Assembly: GCA_036245525.1 (NCBI GenBank) | Contig: BTPG01000005.1 | Location: forward strand, 310,001 to 374,000 | Origin: Semisulcospira habei | Taxonomy: Eukaryota > Mollusca > Gastropoda > Semisulcospiridae | DNA length: 64,000 nt | Direction: 5' to 3' | Shown here: positions 61,416 through 64,000 of the stretch, piece by piece | Layout: each line of letters opens with the position of its first letter | Position numbering within the stretch: the stretch's first letter is position 1 | Notes under the pieces: generated by a model | Databases searched by the model: none | Seen by the model: the letters and a program-made list of their open reading frames with translations, nothing else | Told to the model about the DNA's origin: nothing | Program-made: the position numbers and the translations under genes

Positions 61416-62325
61416 CTGGAAAAAAACATGAAGGACATGCATTTGAAATATTTTATGTTGATGCATCTTTACTTGATGTGGGACCTCCAATTAACGCTGT
61501 AACTCCAAAACCAAATGAACTTCCTGAAAGACCCTTACTGAATGGAAGTATTTGGTTAACCATTTTAATTAACTTCAAACCCTTGCTGTGGCATGAGAAT
61601 AAAAGACTTAAGAGACAAGTCAAAAGTTGCACCAAACTAATCAGGCACTACCAGTACCCATGACACATTAACGCATTCGACACGCGCCTTCGGATATGCT
61701 GCTTTAAGCCGCGTATCTGGAGGCGGCACGGCTCAAATGAGTTAAGCTCTTAGGACAGAATTAACAATTTTGTGAGTTGTCCCCTTAAGACTACATACCA
61801 GTTCTGGGGACAAATCGACCATGAGATTCAAGACTGCTTAGAGGTGCCGCACTATTGTAGCACCACACTTAGTTGAACTATCACAACCAGTGCTGAATGG
61901 GTTAACAGGTTAATCAATCCATCTCCTATGATTTTAAAACATCAGCAGTCTGGTTCTGGAGGTGAAAATGAAAGCCCCTTATGATAATAATTTTGAAACT
62001 CAGAATCTTCATTTGAGCTACATGGCTCAGAAGCGATCAAAAGGTAAAATAACACAGTGACAAACTGTTTCAAATACATGCAAGTCTCAATGTATTTTCC
62101 ATCAGTGCCTGATGATACAAAGCTTAACCCCTTGAAGGCAAACCCTTCCTACCACAAGTCACTCAATGCTATTATCTATTTTATTCATACAGTAGAACCT
62201 GTTATGATCGGTCCCTCCTGTTGCTAAGAAAAAGTGACCCTAGCAGCAGGTTTCCACTTAGTAGAGGTCCATAGTAATGGACTGATTAGTACCTGAGGAA
62301 CCCAGGTATGATATGACCCCAATGT
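61416..62325. other. MRPL30 intron or upstream DNA, no gene seen
   Basis: A degraded MITE-like half hairpin lies at about 61810-61880. Nothing else is recognised. Confidence 0.5.
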
Positions 62326-62546
62326 TTAATCCATATCATAATGAGGCTAAAAGCTTTAAATCTGTATACTGCCATGCAAGCTACATTATAGTACTTACAG
62401 ACAAGGATATAGATCAATGGCTTTAGTTCAAGGGTGGTGCCAGAATAGCTTGGCGCCTAGAGGCGCCAAGCTATTCTGGCACTACCCTTGAACTAGTTTA
62501 GCCAAACATTTTACACACTGGTGTATTCCGAATGATAAGGGTTTAA
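62326..62546. mobile_element. piggyBac-like hairpin MITE, family P1, inverted orientation
   Basis: TTAA at 62326-62329 and 62543-62546. The left end is TCCATATCATAATGAGGC and the right end GAATGATAAGGG, the reverse of the copy beside ALG8 exon 11. The hairpin is complete (GGGTGGTGCCAGAATAGCTT). Confidence 0.8.
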
Positions 62547-63430
62547 AAAAAAAAAAAACAGGACCTCTACAATCTCTTTTATATACACTGTATACTGAGG
62601 AGCAAAAGAAATAGGACATTTCTGGAATTATCGGAAATAGTTTAGTGTTTCCAATAATTCCCAAAATGTCCCATGTATTTATTTTGCTGCTCAGGATATT
62701 ATGATATATATACAAGTACTAGTGACATAAATCTTTTGTCAACCTTTTGTGATGAGTGAACGGTATACGAGGCCGCCAACCGCTACAGCAGTTTGCCGGG
62801 TTCAAAGGGTTAAGGGTGGTGCCAGAATACTTTGGCATCTAAGGCCAGTCAAACGAGGTGTTGGCAACAGGCGTGTGACTGTGAGTGTGACACAAAACAG
62901 CTAAACAAAAGCAATGCACTGTGCCAGTGTTACAATCTATAGGCAGGGGTTCCCAGGACTGCTCAGTGTATCACTGAACACCTGATCACCCCCTTCACGC
63001 CATAAACACAGATATAGACATAAAGTGGCAAGACTCATAACTTCTGTGGTCCCCAATGCCTGCAGTGGCATATGAAGGTCTGTGTTAGGAAGACAATATC
63101 ACGGGTACTGCTAGTGTGTGGGGAATGCCTCAGGTGATAACTTTCACATCCAAGCCACTGCAGCAAAAAGATCATTCATGCTGGTACGTGTTTGGTGGAA
63201 CATCTTCCACGCACAACCTTCAAGCTCACGCAGTCGAATAAGTTCGCCTAGTACCACACAGCCCCTTTCTCATAGTCATAGTATTTCTTGTATTTTTCCC
63301 ACGAAACCAGTGTCAAGATGTTTATCAACCTTGTAAGGAGTCATATCCTGGGGGTAATTGGTTAGAGAGACATGCTTCCGGTGGCGATGAGTGATAGATA
63401 CTTGGGGAATGCAAAACTAAATGTTTCTTG
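62547..63430. other. no gene seen
   Basis: Unremarkable sequence with a half MITE hairpin at about 62814-62845 and a short inverted repeat around ATAGGACATTTCTGGAATTA near 62610 and 62660. Confidence 0.5.
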
Positions 63431-64000
63431 TACAGTGGCGTCTAGTTAACACGAACTCGCTTTACACGAATTTCTGGTTAACACGAACCAATTTTGCATT
63501 CCCGGCCGACGGCCTTCCTATTCTGTATTAAAATTTCACTGATAACACGAAATGCTTAACACGAAATTTCGCTTTACACGAAGCTTGTTTCGGTTCCCAA
63601 CCAGGGCAATTTCACTATTATTCACCTGTTTAACACGAACACAGATTCCATTCACCGAAAACCAATTCATGTTTCGCTCTCGCGCTGTAGTCCACGACAG
63701 ATCAGAGCGAACTCTAGTCTGTGATTGGCTGAATAGCCCTCGGCTGTTGTAATCCGTCTTCTCATTGGCTAGCGTTTCTGAACTGTATTCATGTTGTTTG
63801 CATCATTTGTGTACCAACACAACCCTTTTACCGATGCGGGATTGTACTTCAGCCTGTGTTGCTTTTACCTGATGGATTGTAACTTACTATGGATTTTACC
63901 TGATGGATTTTACATTAAATACGCGAGCTGAACACGTTTCCGTTTTCCTAGCGAGCTAAAGGTATGCATATAACGTACGATAATGTGCACTTTTAACCTC
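63431..64000 (+). mobile_element. possible pogo/Tigger-like element left end
   Basis: TA followed by CAGTGGCGTCTAGTTAACAC, then repeated AACACGAA and TTTACACGAA words. This resembles the ends of pogo/Tigger elements, which have CAGT termini and repeated cell-motif words. It runs off the window, so neither the right end nor a transposase can be checked. Confidence 0.45.

Noticed and set aside
61020..61490. 156-residue single-exon gene starting at 61490
   Set aside because: The first 25 residues are intron sequence. A TTTTTTCCAG acceptor at 61425-61416 marks the true exon start of MRPL30.

Overview
This is an animal nuclear genome window, most likely from a mollusc (probably a marine gastropod). 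The basis is one spliced host gene plus part of a second, short AT-rich introns full of hairpin MITEs, and CR1/L2-type and other LINEs, DIRS retroelements and Polintons. The species itself is inference.

Host genes: both are on the minus strand. Eleven consecutive exons of ALG8 (the ER glucosyltransferase that adds the second glucose to the dolichol-linked oligosaccharide) run from exon 1 at 55470-55406 to exon 11 at 23613-23516, with all splice phases matching. The last part of ALG8 (about 100-140 residues) is not seen and should lie beyond position 1. The final coding exon of a mitochondrial ribosomal protein L30 gene (MRPL30) lies at 61415-61020.

Mobile giants: two closely related copies of a Polinton/Maverick (adintovirus-like) element sit in successive ALG8 introns. 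Copy 2 (24625-41429, 16.8 kb) is complete, with 238-bp terminal inverted repeats and a 5-bp target duplication (ACCGT), inside intron 10. Copy 1 (position 1 to about 16020) is cut by the window start and has no recognisable right terminus. Each carries a protein-primed family-B DNA polymerase, a DDE integrase, a packaging-type ATPase, a probable double-jelly-roll major capsid protein, a penton-like protein and eight or nine small, often membrane-spanning proteins of unknown role. They include a 30-residue peptide ending in overlapping PSAP and PPxY late-domain motifs. The replication/integration block (seven genes, about 6.4 kb) is inverted between the two copies. Each copy is broken in a different set of genes: copy 1 in gene A, integrase, polymerase, the coiled-coil protein and the 291-residue protein; copy 2 in the coiled-coil protein and the tail-anchored protein.

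Other mobile DNA: 16479-23228 holds a GC-rich decayed DIRS-like tyrosine-recombinase retroelement (minus strand), a small ITR-only relative and a truncated LINE. A 385-bp retroposon family has inserted three times, twice into copy 1 genes. From 41.4 to 64 kb the ALG8 introns and upstream DNA hold piggyBac-like hairpin MITEs, a hAT-like element with an internal hairpin array, a 36-bp minisatellite of about 46 units, an intact-looking 3.3-kb LINE and an internally deleted sister copy, and the start of a possible Tigger-like element.
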